Assembly: GCF_000227135.1 (NCBI RefSeq) | Contig: NC_018261.1 | Location: 424,180 to 480,120, forward strand | Length of the DNA stretch: 55,941 bases | Reading direction: 5' to 3' | Source of the DNA: Leishmania donovani | Taxonomy: Eukaryota > Euglenozoa > Kinetoplastea > Trypanosomatida > Trypanosomatidae | Shown here: in pieces, positions 1-9,879 of the stretch | How the letters are laid out: each line of letters opens with the position of its first letter | Position numbering within the stretch: the stretch's first letter is position 1 | Notes under the pieces: model-generated | Told to the model about the DNA's origin: nothing | What the model saw: the letters and a program-made list of their open reading frames with translations, nothing else | Databases searched by the model: none | Position numbers and translations under genes: made by a program

Positions 1-620
1 CGCCTGACGGCCGCTGTGTCCTCTCGCGCTGCCGTCATCGACGCGCCTTCTGCTCTCTGGACGTGTGGAGGAGGGATGTGCGGGCGGTGCGGAGTGGGCG
101 GTGCTGCTGCCCTCCTGCACACACGTACACAGCGGCCCCTCGCCCCCCTCCTCTGCACACGCCGCTCGAAAGGCCTCACACAGGTGCACCCACGACAACG
201 CGGAAGGGGGAGAGCGGCGCCGAGAAGCAGCGGACGGCAGGCCCTGCAGCTGCGGCTCTCTGCACACGCGCTCCCTCGCATGTCGACCTCGCTGTGCGCG
301 GCGCGGTTGCTTGGCTGCCGCGGCCACACGGAGGGGGCGGTGCAAGACGGGATGAGCGTCGGAGGGTGGGGCCAGGCTTGTCAAGGAGTGTGGCAGGTAG
401 TGCCCTCCGTCCTCTCCGCTTGGATGCCTTCAGCGGTGCTTCCGTCGCGCCCTCGCTGCCGCTGCGGCGCTTCTCGCGTCCGCCGGCCGCCTCTCCGTAC
501 GTGCGTGCCTTGCGTGCATGCCGAGAAGTGGCCCATGTGCTCCCGCTGTGCGCGCCTCGCAGCGCCACGTGCCCATGTCCTCTACACTCTCCCCCGCTTT
601 CACTCCTGCCCACACCCCAC

Positions 621-719
621 NNNNNNNNNNNNNNNNNNNNNNNNNNNNNNNNNNNNNNNNNNNNNNNNNNNNNNNNNNNNNNNNNNNNNNNNNNNNNNNN
701 NNNNNNNNNNNNNNNNNNN
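621..719. other. Assembly gap (99 N)
   Basis: Run of 99 N. About 30 bases ending at 620 recur just right of the gap, ending near 793. This suggests two contig ends that overlap but were not merged, so the true gap length may be zero or negative. Confidence 0.95.
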
Positions 720-812
720 GCCACTCTTCCCCGCATTTCTCTCTCTGTCTCTCCCTCTCTCCTCCCCCGCTTTCACTCCTGCCCACACCCCACATCCCTC
801 CTCCTCTAACGG

Positions 813-838
813 CACACACACACACACACACACACACA
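813..838 (+). repeat. CA dinucleotide microsatellite
   Basis: Thirteen CA units upstream of amastin 1. The same kind of tract recurs at 1122-1145, and both are followed by the same unique sequence. They are therefore probably one locus represented twice by overlapping contigs. Confidence 0.9.
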
Positions 839-1022
839 TGAGCGACACCGTGTGCGTGCACGTGTAACAACAACAGACATAGCCTTGCCAAGCCCTGACT
901 CACTTCCGCTCTCGCCCTCTTCTCCCTCTGCCCACCACCCGCCTCGCTCCTCGTCAGCTGTGCTGCGCAGTGTCGACCGCCTTATCGCTCTTTCTCCCGT
1001 TCACATCCGTGTTGCCCTTGTC

Positions 1023-1121
1023 NNNNNNNNNNNNNNNNNNNNNNNNNNNNNNNNNNNNNNNNNNNNNNNNNNNNNNNNNNNNNNNNNNNNNNNNNNNNNN
1101 NNNNNNNNNNNNNNNNNNNNN
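1023..1121. other. Assembly gap (99 N)
   Basis: Run of 99 N. The about 184 bases left of it (839-1022) recur at 1146-1330 with a single-base length difference in a C run. This is the pattern expected of unmerged contig ends. Confidence 0.95.
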
Positions 1122-1296
1122 CACACACACACACACACACACACATGAGCGACACCGTGTGCGTGCACGTGTAACAACAACAGACATAGCCTTGCCAAGC
1201 CCTGACTCACTTCCGCTCTCGCCCTCTTCTCCCCTCTGCCCACCACCCGCCTCGCTCCTCGTCAGCTGTGCTGCGCAGTGTCGACCGCCTTATCGC

Positions 1297-1332
1297 TCTT
1301 TCTCCCGTTCACATCCGTGTTGCCCTTGTCAG
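1297..1332 (+). promoter_or_regulatory. Candidate spliced-leader acceptor for amastin 1
   Basis: A pyrimidine-rich tract is followed by AG at 1331-1332, with a second AG at 1346-1347. Either site lies downstream of the upstream in-frame ATG at 1278 and just before the ATG at 1359. This supports 1359 as the true start. The assignment is from pattern only. Confidence 0.45.
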
Positions 1333-1358
1333 CTGTCACTGTTGCAGATTTACCGAAG

Positions 1359-1955
1359 ATGCAGCGCAGAAGCAGCTCTATTATTTACGTCATCCTCCAG
1401 TTCATCGCGTTCTTTTTCGTGCTGGTGGGTACGCCGATCGACATGTTCCGGGATGACACCGAGGGCATGTACGGCAACACTCCCTGTATCACCTTATGGG
1501 GGTTTCAGTTCGACTGCTATAGCGTTTCGTACGATAACAGGTCGGACCATTTCTGGGGAGGGTGCCACGGCCGCCGCGACCGCTTCCGCGCTGCTCAGGC
1601 GTTTGCCATCCTCTCTGTTGTGGTGTACGGCACGGCGTTCGTCCTGGGCTTATTCGCAGTGTGCTGGTGTCCTTTCTTCCGCTGGGTGTGCCTGATTCTC
1701 AACATCGTTGGTATCTTGACGTTGTGCATCGTCTGGGCGTCCATGGTGGTGACCTACTACAAGGATGAGGGTGAATCGTGCCCGAGAGTGGGTTTTTTTT
1801 TCGCCTATGGAGTCGGCTTCGCTCTCTTCTTGGTGGCCTGGTGCCTGGATATCATCAACATCTTCTTATTGATGATCCGGTGCGAGGATCAGAAGTTTGG
1901 CGAGAGTGGGAATCCGGAGCCCTCGACGCGGCACGGAGAGGAGGAAATGAAGTGA
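1359..1955 (+). CDS. Amastin surface glycoprotein (delta-type), amastin 1
   Basis: A 198-residue four-pass membrane protein of the amastin family. These are kinetoplastid surface proteins, mostly amastigote-enriched, with no known enzymatic activity. Hydrophobic segments lie at about 8-28, 80-103, 110-134 and 146-173. The first extracellular loop holds the amastin signature at residues 43-53 (Cys-Ile-Thr-Leu-Trp-Gly...Asp-Cys), which matches the family pattern at every position. The start at 1359 is chosen over the in-frame ATG at 1278 because amastins begin a few residues before the first membrane segment and a splice acceptor falls between the two ATGs. The short hydrophilic C-terminal tail rich in Glu is cytosolic by topology. 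A T9 run near 1791-1799 encodes part of a Phe stretch and is frameshift-prone in sequencing. Delta subfamily is inferred from genomic context. Confidence 0.93.
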   Translation: MQRRSSSIIYVILQFIAFFFVLVGTPIDMFRDDTEGMYGNTPCITLWGFQFDCYSVSYDNRSDHFWGGCHGRRDRFRAAQAFAILSVVVYGTAFVLGLFAVCWCPFFRWVCLILNIVGILTLCIVWASMVVTYYKDEGESCPRVGFFFAYGVGFALFLVAWCLDIINIFLLMIRCEDQKFGESGNPEPSTRHGEEEMK

Positions 1956-2213
1956 AGGCGGTGACGGGCAAGCTACTTCGGCTCCGCGGGCTTCTCCGTA
2001 CAGACGCCATGGGGTGGGGGATCCGGCGGAGCTGATGTCTGCACGAGAAGGGAGGGAAGACGCGGACTCTCGTCGCTGCTTCTCGCCGCCCCACCTCTCG
2101 CGCTGCCGTCTCTCGCGTGTGTGCGTCCTCCCACGCGCGTCTGCTTGGGGGGCTTTTCGGCTTCCTCGCGTGCAAGGTAACCTGCGCTGTGTGGTGGGCA
2201 ACGCACGCCTGGC

Positions 2214-2619
2214 NNNNNNNNNNNNNNNNNNNNNNNNNNNNNNNNNNNNNNNNNNNNNNNNNNNNNNNNNNNNNNNNNNNNNNNNNNNNNNNNNNNNNNN
2301 NNNNNNNNNNNNNNNNNNNNNNNNNNNNNNNNNNNNNNNNNNNNNNNNNNNNNNNNNNNNNNNNNNNNNNNNNNNNNNNNNNNNNNNNNNNNNNNNNNNN
2401 NNNNNNNNNNNNNNNNNNNNNNNNNNNNNNNNNNNNNNNNNNNNNNNNNNNNNNNNNNNNNNNNNNNNNNNNNNNNNNNNNNNNNNNNNNNNNNNNNNNN
2501 NNNNNNNNNNNNNNNNNNNNNNNNNNNNNNNNNNNNNNNNNNNNNNNNNNNNNNNNNNNNNNNNNNNNNNNNNNNNNNNNNNNNNNNNNNNNNNNNNNNN
2601 NNNNNNNNNNNNNNNNNNN
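2214..2619. other. Assembly gap (406 N)
   Basis: Run of 406 N, longer than the standard 99-N gaps, so it may be a size-estimated gap. It cuts into the first copy of the 625-bp tandem unit. Sequence resumes inside the SIDER-like core. Confidence 0.95.
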
Positions 2620-2975
2620 GAGAGGGCCCTGGGCTGCGGCTGGCCCACCTCCTCTCTGTGCTCATGCGGCACGCGCCTACACCAGCCCCTGCGGCCAGCA
2701 CGGCTGACGTCGCCGCCTCCGCCCTCGAGGAGGAAGCCTGGCCGCGGCCTGCCTGGACCGATGCATGCCGCCCACCCGGGTCTGCGTCTGGCGCCGCTAG
2801 CGCCGCAGGTGCCCGAGGAATGGACGAGCAAAGACAAGGCGGGCCGCTAGCGGCATGGCTCGATACCCCAGCAGACGACTTGTCTTCGCCGGCGCGGATG
2901 TAGCCGTGGTGCAACAGAGGGGCGTGTGAGCTGTGCGCGAATGCGTACATGTGCCGACTTGTCCGTCGCGGAGTA
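2620..2975 (+). mobile_element. SIDER-like element core, copy 1 (5' truncated by gap)
   Basis: GC-rich dispersed repeat core, identical to 3245-3600 and clearly similar to 18039-18376. Non-coding, in an amastin 3' region, and of a size compatible with SIDER retroposons, which lie in Leishmania 3' UTRs and influence mRNA stability or translation. The SIDER assignment is by context and distribution. I could not verify the 79-bp signature. Confidence 0.5.
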
Positions 2976-3228
2976 AGATTTTTATATTTAAATACGCTGT
3001 TTTTCCTGGCAAACACGCGTAGCAGAAACTAGTAAGTGCAGCGGCATGGCGACGAGTATACATATACACTATACACATATGTCTATCTGTATCTAGAGCG
3101 CTGCACCGTCAATCCATCAAAACGCCACGCACTTTGTTTTCCCCGCCGACCACCGCCCCCTGTGCTCGCCCGAGCGGGCGGAGCGCGTGCGCGTGCGTCC
3201 CTCTCTCCTCGCGCTTCTCCGTTGCTTG

Positions 3229-3600
3229 GCGGAGGACAGGGTCTGAGAGGGCCCTGGGCTGCGGCTGGCCCACCTCCTCTCTGTGCTCATGCGGCACGCG
3301 CCTACACCAGCCCCTGCGGCCAGCACGGCTGACGTCGCCGCCTCCGCCCTCGAGGAGGAAGCCTGGCCGCGGCCTGCCTGGACCGATGCATGCCGCCCAC
3401 CCGGGTCTGCGTCTGGCGCCGCTAGCGCCGCAGGTGCCCGAGGAATGGACGAGCAAAGACAAGGCGGGCCGCTAGCGGCATGGCTCGATACCCCAGCAGA
3501 CGACTTGTCTTCGCCGGCGCGGATGTAGCCGTGGTGCAACAGAGGGGCGTGTGAGCTGTGCGCGAATGCGTACATGTGCCGACTTGTCCGTCGCGGAGTA
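3229..3600 (+). mobile_element. SIDER-like element core, copy 2
   Basis: Most complete core in the tandem array. Homology to the 18-kb copy begins abruptly at 3228-3230 and ends near 3600, where A/T-rich sequence starts. The abrupt left junction sits at the boundary between tandem units, so this is a truncated element carried inside the 625-bp duplication rather than an independent insertion. Confidence 0.55.
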
Positions 3601-3884
3601 AGATTTTTATATTTAAATACGCTGTTTTTCCTGGCAAACACGCGTAGCAGAAACTAGTAAGTGCAGCGGCATGGCGACGAGTATACATATACACTATACA
3701 CATATGTCTATCTGTATCTAGAGCGCTGCACCGTCAATCCATCAAAACGCCACGCACTTTGTTTTCCCCGCCGACCACCGCCCCCTGTGCTCGCCCGAGC
3801 GGGCGGAGCGCGTGCGCGTGCGTCCCTCTCTCCTCGCGCTTCTCCGTTGCTTGCTTTTTGCTTTCTGTCATTATTGTCTCCGTT

Positions 3885-3983
3885 NNNNNNNNNNNNNNNN
3901 NNNNNNNNNNNNNNNNNNNNNNNNNNNNNNNNNNNNNNNNNNNNNNNNNNNNNNNNNNNNNNNNNNNNNNNNNNNNNNNNNNN
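3885..3983. other. Assembly gap (99 N)
   Basis: Run of 99 N. About 405 bases left of it recur on the right with one 6-base deletion, as expected of unmerged contig ends or two alleles. Confidence 0.95.
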
Positions 3984-4107
3984 GGCATGGCTCGATACCC
4001 CAGCAGACGACTTGTCTTCGCCGGCGCGGATGTAGCCGTGGTGCAACAGAGGGGCGTGTGAGCTGTGCGCGAATGCGTACATGTGCCGACTTGTCCGTCG
4101 CGGAGTA
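3984..4107 (+). mobile_element. SIDER-like element core, 3' fragment after gap
   Basis: The last about 124 bases of the core, identical to the end of copies 1 and 2, followed by the same A/T-rich tail to about 4354 and then single-copy sequence. Probably the same genomic copy as 3477-3600, seen from the neighbouring contig. Confidence 0.5.
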
Positions 4108-5419
4108 AGATTTTTATATTTAAATACGCTGTTTTTCCTGGCAAACACGCGTAGCAGAAACTAGTAAGTGCAGCGGCATGGCGACGAGTATACATATACA
4201 CTATACACATATGTCTATCTGTATCTAGAGCGCTGCACCGTCAATCCATCAAAACGCCACGCACTTTGTTTTCCCCGCCGACCACCGCCCCCTGTGCTCG
4301 CCCGAGCGGGCGGAGCGCGTGCGTCCCTCTCTCCTCGCGCTTCTCCGTTGCTTGCTTTTTGCTTTCTGTCATTATTGTCTCCGTTCCTCGACTGACTCAC
4401 CCCAACAGTGTCACCGCCGCCGTTGCCGCCCCATCTTCTCCGAGAGGGGAGGAGCAGGGGGAGCGCCGAGCATGCTTTTTCTCTTATTATCCCGCTGATG
4501 TATTTCGCGTCGAGCGGAGATTGCGTTTTCGGGTGTTGGTGTGGGGGTGGCGGTGTGTGTGTGTGCTCTCTCTCGTTGCCTATGTTGAGTATTGATAATC
4601 GTGGAAAGGCTAGGCTTGTGCAGAGTTCAAGTGAAAGTGAACAGCAACAATAGCATAAAAAAAGATCGTTGCAGGATGTAAATAAGTTTATTGCGAAACC
4701 ATGAAAAGGGAGTGCAGGCATATAGTGTGTAATGCGAGAAGTGTGTGTCTCGGGGGAGTCCCCCTTTTTTTCCTCGGAACTAAAAAAATAGTTTACACAG
4801 GTGGCGACAATAGCTGCTGAAAAACAGGGAAGAAAGTTGTTTTCAAGTAGTAGGAGCCTGCGTCTGCGCGTCGTTCTCTGTGTTTCTCTCTTTTCGGCTT
4901 GAGCGTCCTTATAGTATACATATATATATATATGAGGTAGTTGTTTAACGGTTTTGCTGTCCGCATTCATGTGGCTTTTCGCTGTCTCCTTTTTTTTTCC
5001 TTGTTTGTGAGGATGTTGTTCGCCTACGCAGGACAGTGGCAGAAAGCGGAACAACGAAGAAAAAGCACTGATGAAGGGAAGAGCGACACGGGCGAGGGGA
5101 GACGCCGAGAAAAGACGAACACTTAACGAAGAGAGCAAATAGGCTGACCTATGATCCTTTCACCCCTCCCCCCTCTCCTTACTTCCTCAAAGAAAGCTGA
5201 AAACATACACCTGCCCAAGGGAATGGACCAAGCTAGAGACGATGCCGCTGCAGACATGTGTGCCTGTAGCGAATGGAGAGAAAATGGTAGTGGAAGGTAG
5301 AAAGGGAAGAGGAGTGAAGCTATCTAGCAAAGAAAGACGGAGGCGATCGGGCGGATGGTGGACTTTTGCTTGTGCATGTGTGGTCGGGTGGGGAGAAAGC
5401 CGAGGAAATAGGCGAGGAG

Positions 5420-5440
5420 CAGGGGAGGGGGGGGGGGACG
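5420..5440 (+). repeat. G-run (11 consecutive G)
   Basis: Eleven consecutive G at 5427-5437 preceded by another G run. This is a homopolymer in intercoding DNA and a likely indel site between strains. Confidence 0.8.
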
Positions 5441-6059
5441 GAAAAGGAGCGGCCATCATGCTGCTTCATCTCCCTGCCTGCTTGCTTCCTCTGTCTTCCT
5501 GTTTCTTTCCCCCTTGCGCACTTTGCCCCCTACACCTCCTCACGTCTGCTTTCGCTCGCGCCGCAGTGTTCGAGACCTCTCCTTTCACCTAACCTTGGCT
5601 CCCGCGTACTCCTTCCCTTTTCTCTCTATGCGGTGTCGCATTTTCGTTCGAAGATGTGGAACACATGCTCACGCCTCTCTGCACGGCTTTGAAGCCCCTC
5701 CTTGTATCTCTCTTTTCGCATCTTCTTTCTCCTCTTTCTCCACACGTGCGTACGTTTCGTGATGGCGCTCTTTCACACGAATCTCTCTCTATCGTTACAC
5801 CATGAACGTGCATGCACTCCCCCTCTCCCCCTTGCCATGTACTCATTCAATGCACCATCCTACACTTACGTATTGGGCGTCTCCCAGCTCTCTCCTTCGC
5901 TCTCCCTCCTTGGCATTTGCTCTCTAACGCCATATTCCTTATATATTTCTTTTTGTTTGTTCTCCCCCTCATTCACGATTTTACGTTTGTTCTCTTTTCT
6001 GTGCATGTGTGTCTTTGGTTTGTCTTACTTCTTATCACACACACACACACACCGATCTA

Positions 6060-6121
6060 AGCACCTGCGGCTGCCCCCCTCCCCTCCCTACGTCGATTGT
6101 GCCATTTCACATTTCTTCTAG
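6060..6121 (+). promoter_or_regulatory. Candidate spliced-leader acceptor for amastin 2
   Basis: A C/T-rich tract of about 55 bases ends in CTAG, with AG at 6120-6121, giving a 5' UTR of about 65 bases before the ATG at 6187. A CA repeat lies immediately upstream. This is a good match to the kinetoplastid polypyrimidine-AG acceptor pattern. Confidence 0.6.
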
Positions 6122-6186
6122 GCAGAGCCGCTGACTCTTCCTCTGCGCCAATAAAAGTGCCACCCGCTTGCGTGTGTACTTGAAAA

Positions 6187-6798
6187 ATGAGCCACTCTTT
6201 TTGCCGCGTCGGCATTGCCATCTACTGCATTCTACAGCTCATCGCCTTCATATTCATCCTTGCTGGAACCCTGATTGACCAATTCCGCGTACAGAACGTG
6301 GATGTACTCAGCAACAGCCCGTGCCTGACGATATGGGGCTTCAAGGACAAGTGCATCTCGCTCAAGTGGAGTGTCCTGACCAAGGACTTATGGAAGGGCT
6401 GCCCTCAGCGACTGAAGCGCTTCAACGCGGCTGAGGCTCTGAGCATTGCTGCCGTCCTCATCAGTGCTCTGGCGTGCCTCATCGGATTTGTCATGCTGTG
6501 CTGCTGCCGCTGCTTGCGCTGGCTTTGCCTAATTCTGAACATTCTGGCCACCCTCTGTGGCTGTGCCGTCACCGCACTCATGATCGACGCCTTCTACAAC
6601 AACCATGAGGAAGGCCTTCAGCAGTACAACAACTCCTGCTACGCGCTCCGCCAGAACGGCTCCGTCATTCGTCCTTCGGCCATCGTAGATGGCAATCCAG
6701 TGGCCACCCATTACAATTACGGTGCCGGCTTTGCCATTTACATTGTTGGCTGGGGCCTTTGCTTCATCAACATCTTTTTTCTCATGCTGCCGTGCTAA
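6187..6798 (+). CDS. Amastin surface glycoprotein (delta-type), amastin 2
   Basis: A 203-residue amastin with four hydrophobic segments at about 8-30, 84-106, 112-134 and 178-201. The signature occupies residues 46-56, keeping both Cys residues and Trp-Gly, but with Ile at position 4 and Lys at position 10 where the family prefers Leu/Phe and Asp/Glu/Asn/Thr. The second extracellular loop is longer than in amastin 1 (about residues 137-176) and contains Asn-Asn-Ser and Asn-Gly-Ser sites that could be N-glycosylated. The ATG directly precedes the first membrane segment and follows a clear splice acceptor. The protein ends Leu-Pro-Cys with no cytosolic tail. The three amastins here are clearly diverged from each other, so they are not a recent tandem expansion. 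Confidence 0.93.
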   Translation: MSHSFCRVGIAIYCILQLIAFIFILAGTLIDQFRVQNVDVLSNSPCLTIWGFKDKCISLKWSVLTKDLWKGCPQRLKRFNAAEALSIAAVLISALACLIGFVMLCCCRCLRWLCLILNILATLCGCAVTALMIDAFYNNHEEGLQQYNNSCYALRQNGSVIRPSAIVDGNPVATHYNYGAGFAIYIVGWGLCFINIFFLMLPC

Positions 6799-8128
6799 AG
6801 GGACGTGCCTCTCAGCTTTTCCCCTCCGGTTACTCCCTCCCGTCGGCCAAATGAGGTATGATTGTGCCCTTGCTCCACGATGATTTCGCACACAGCTGCT
6901 GTCTTGTCCCGTGCGCGAGTGCGCCGCCTTCCAGGCATGCGAATAGGGCAAAAACAGAGGTTTCTAAGACCAAACAAAAAAGCGTCTGAGGAGGCCAGCG
7001 CGATAGAGGAGATAGCACAGAGACATCAGAGCGCGCCGGGCCTGTATGTGTGTACGTCTATGCTTGTGCGTTATCACTGAAAACTTGCACGCGCAAACAC
7101 ACTCATGTACGGCGCATTCGCATGGAATCAAGTATATACACATATATGCTCATCTTTCGCTGTTGCATTCCTGTTAGTTCCTCGCCTGTTTTCCCGATTC
7201 CCTGATTTTGCGCGCTCGAATCCCAGTGATGGTGCTCGAGGCCTTTTCTTCCGTGAGAAATGTCTCTTCCTCACCTTCTTACTCGTTTTTTTTTTTTGCG
7301 CTCGTAGCAGTGGTCTGGCCGTATTTTTCCTTCGCGCCTGCATTGTCCATTTCTTTGCGTATGCGGGGGCCGGCTCCTTTCATGTCTCATTTTTTTTTTA
7401 TGTCCCTCGTCGTTGTGTATAGCAGGTAGACAGCAATGCTCGATTGATGGAGACGAGGCGGTGGAGAGAACATGTGTGCAAAGCATGTCGCAGGCGGCGC
7501 GCGCCAGTGGCGTTCGAGCATCGAGCGGGACGCGGGAGCGAGAAAACGGACCGCCGGCCATATAGGAAAACTGCGAAAAGTGGGACGAGGTCAATGAAGG
7601 ATGAGGAGCGAGGCAAGCAAGGAAGGAAGAGGACAGGCCGCTGAGGATAATCTTGGACGCTGATGTAACAAGAGAGCAACGAAACCAAGCTGCTTCTGCA
7701 ATGCAAAACTGCCTTCATCCTCTCTCTCGCCACACATGCGGGCACGATCAGATAGGAATCCTGCGCGTTTCTCTAGTTTACGGCCTCTTTGCCTTCTCAT
7801 CTTTCACGCCGCTTTCCTTACAGTCCTTCAACTTTTACCCCCCCCCCCCGGACGGCCCTCCTCCCGTTTCCAGCACGCGAGTCCGTCATGCATGTCTGCA
7901 TCATGCCTCTCTCCTCACGCATGTGATCATCTCCATACAAGAACCTTCGAATGCGTCTGCCTCTCCCTTTCGCGTTTTTATTTTCTTCTTTTCTCTGTCT
8001 GTTGTGTCCCGCTGCCTTTCTTGATCTCAGGATGTGCTTTTAGAAAACTCGCACACGCACCTGTGCCACGTCACGTGGTAACGCCACGGCGCACGTCCTT
8101 CTGTTTTCCGCGTGCCCCTTTGCCACCG

Positions 8129-8146
8129 ATATATATATATATATAT
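8129..8146 (+). repeat. AT dinucleotide microsatellite
   Basis: Nine AT units in intercoding DNA. Similar tracts occur near 4921-4933 and at 30562-30579. Confidence 0.85.
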
Positions 8147-8932
8147 GTATGGCGGCGCTCTCTCTTCGTTTTCATTGTCTTGACATCCGCGCTGGCGACG
8201 ACGCTCTTACGTGAGGCCACTCCCCCTCCCTCCCCACTCTTTTTTTTTTTTCGGTCGCCACAGCTCTTCGTTCTTTGTTTATATATATTTTCTCTCGGTA
8301 CACATTTGCTTTTTGTTTCTGCCGACGTCTTTTTCTGGTTTTGGTCGTTTAGCTCGTTGATGGGCTCTCTCTTTGCGCGTGCTTGCATGTGTGTCTGTGC
8401 GAGGCCCATGCCATCTCGCCTCTTCTTTTCGTTCCGCAGCTCTCCTGCGTCGGCATCCTGTATTCTTCCCGAAGACAAGTCATCCTCTTCCTCTGGCTCT
8501 TCCCCCTTTTTTTCGCTGTTGCCTTTTTGGTGATGATCACGCTTCCACGGCTGCTGCCTGTTTCTGCACCAGCTTGTCGTCTATGCTCCCCACACGGCTA
8601 TATTGCGTGCGTGTGCTCAAGTCGCCTGCCGTTTCCATCTCGTCTGTGTGACTTTGTACCGCGCAGCAACCCCCCGCCAACGGTGCCGTGAGCCTTCACG
8701 CTCTTCGCCTTGCCTCCGCCTGTTCCCTGTCTGTCACTCCGTCTTTTTACCGTTCTACAGCGTGTCGCGAGTCTTTTTGTTTCCATGTCTGTTGTTGATG
8801 ATGTTATCGGACCTCATCATGTTGCCACACTCGCATGCACATTATCTGTCCACGCACGTGTGTGCACCTGCTACTTGCTGCTTGTGCGCGCGTGTGCGTC
8901 TGTGTGTGTACACCGCCAAAAAAACGAGCAAC

Positions 8933-9019
8933 GGGGGGGTGGGGGGGGGGGGGAGAAGCCGCTGTAGCGTGGGCAAAGGGGTGGAGGGGGAGGGGGCGAT
9001 AGGTGGGAGGTGTGGCGGG
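8933..9019 (+). other. G-rich block with quadruplex potential
   Basis: G7-T-G13 at 8933-8953, followed by G3, G4, G5 and G5 runs to about 8996 and further GGG runs to 9019. All G runs lie on the + strand, so they would also be in the transcript. The block fits the simple four-run G-quadruplex pattern many times over. Whether it folds, or belongs to the mature amastin 2 mRNA, is not known. Confidence 0.5.
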
Positions 9020-9847
9020 TCGCTGCTTTGTGATAAAACGGAGACAAAGCCGAAAACACGTCCAGCGGGGCGCAGGCACCCACGCAGACAAAAGGAAAAG
9101 ACACCTCAGATGATGGGGTCGCCTTTAGTGTGCAGCAGATCTCCACCAGCGAGGCTGTGCGCGTTTCGTTTCTTCTTTTTTTTGGTTTACATGTCTTTTC
9201 TGCCCTCTCGTCGATTTTCTTTCGTTTTATGGTATTTGCGTGTATTGCTTCTCTCTCGTTTCGTTGCGTGGACGCTCTCCGGTCTCCCACGTCCTTCTTT
9301 TTTTCCACACTGCCTTTGTTTTTACATTTTTATCTTTGTTGCTCGCTTCTTCTCCAGCTTTCACAACTGACCGAAACCACACCACACCCCGATGATACCC
9401 GTGTATACCCAGTTCCACCTGTGGCCCCTCGACTTTTTGCGCACCTCACCGCCCTCCGTGACCATATCTGTATTCCCCTTCTTCGTGTTGCTCGACAGAC
9501 GATGTGCGTGAGCGGGACTCGACGCGTGTGCGCACCTCTCTCTCTGTCTGTCTTTAGGTGTGTGTGTGTGTGCAAGCGCATTTTTCTTTGCTTCTCTTCT
9601 TGGACTTCCCATTCACTACTGCGTTCCCTCCTCACTCGTAGATGATCACGGCGTAGACGTGTAAAAGCCTTCACACGCCGTTCCAGAGCTCAGGGAACAT
9701 CAAGAGCAGCCAAAAGAAGTACATACATACACATACAGCCGACACAAAATCAGCCGCATTGTTTTTTTTCTTTTCGTGCTGTCTGCCCTATCCATATGCC
9801 CTCCCCCCTCCTTCTTCCCTCCTCCTCCTCTGCACTTCATCCAGAAG

Positions 9848-9848
<1 letters not shown>

Positions 9849-9874
<26 letters not shown>
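9849..9874 (+). repeat. CA dinucleotide microsatellite
   Basis: About thirteen CA units in the amastin 2 to amastin 3 interval. Potential length-polymorphic marker. Confidence 0.85.

Positions 9875-9879
<5 letters not shown>

Larger units (their letters stand above)
1..1358 (+). other. Intercoding region upstream of amastin 1
   Basis: No convincing coding sequence is seen. The first 560 bases are GC-rich and look like the 3' UTR or intercoding DNA of an upstream gene beyond the window. Downstream come polypyrimidine runs, two 99-N gaps and two CA-repeat tracts. The sequence at about 839-1022 is repeated almost exactly at 1146-1330, across the second gap. The open frames here pass through N runs or simple repeats and have no family features. 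Confidence 0.6.
2620..4354 (+). repeat. 625-bp tandem direct repeat in amastin 1 3' region
   Basis: Sequence from 2620 recurs at 3245 with an exact offset of 625 bases and no difference that I can see, through about 3228 versus 3853. A third, partial copy follows the gap, with 3479-3884 recurring at 3984-4385 minus one 6-base GCGTGC-type unit. Each unit consists of a GC-rich SIDER-like core and an A/T-richer tail of about 250 bases. Copy three may be a contig overlap rather than a real copy. Copies one and two are contiguous in the assembly and so are more likely real. Confidence 0.8.
1956..6186 (+). other. Intercoding region, amastin 1 to amastin 2
   Basis: No gene recognised. It starts with GC-rich 3' UTR-like sequence, then a 406-N gap, a 625-bp tandem unit containing a SIDER-like core (2620-4354, with a second gap), an A/T-rich stretch at about 4640-4980 with a TA repeat near 4921, and a pyrimidine-rich stretch from about 5460 leading into the amastin 2 splice acceptor. 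A 307-codon minus-strand frame across 4215-5138 begins at TTG and reads through simple sequence, so it is not annotated. Confidence 0.6.

Noticed and set aside
1278..1358. 27-residue N-terminal extension of amastin 1
   Set aside because: Splice-acceptor AGs lie between this ATG and 1359, and amastins begin directly before the first membrane segment.
3885..4385. Third copy of the 625-bp unit as a real tandem copy
   Set aside because: It is separated by a gap whose right flank simply restarts the left flank, so it is more likely a contig overlap.
4215..5138. 307-codon minus-strand frame across the tandem-repeat tail and spacer
   Set aside because: It starts at TTG, runs through A/T repeats and simple sequence, lies opposite to all real genes, and has no family features.
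7200..7240. Sequence resembling a tRNA T-arm (CTCGAATCCCAG)
   Set aside because: No acceptor stem, D-arm or anticodon arm could be placed around it.
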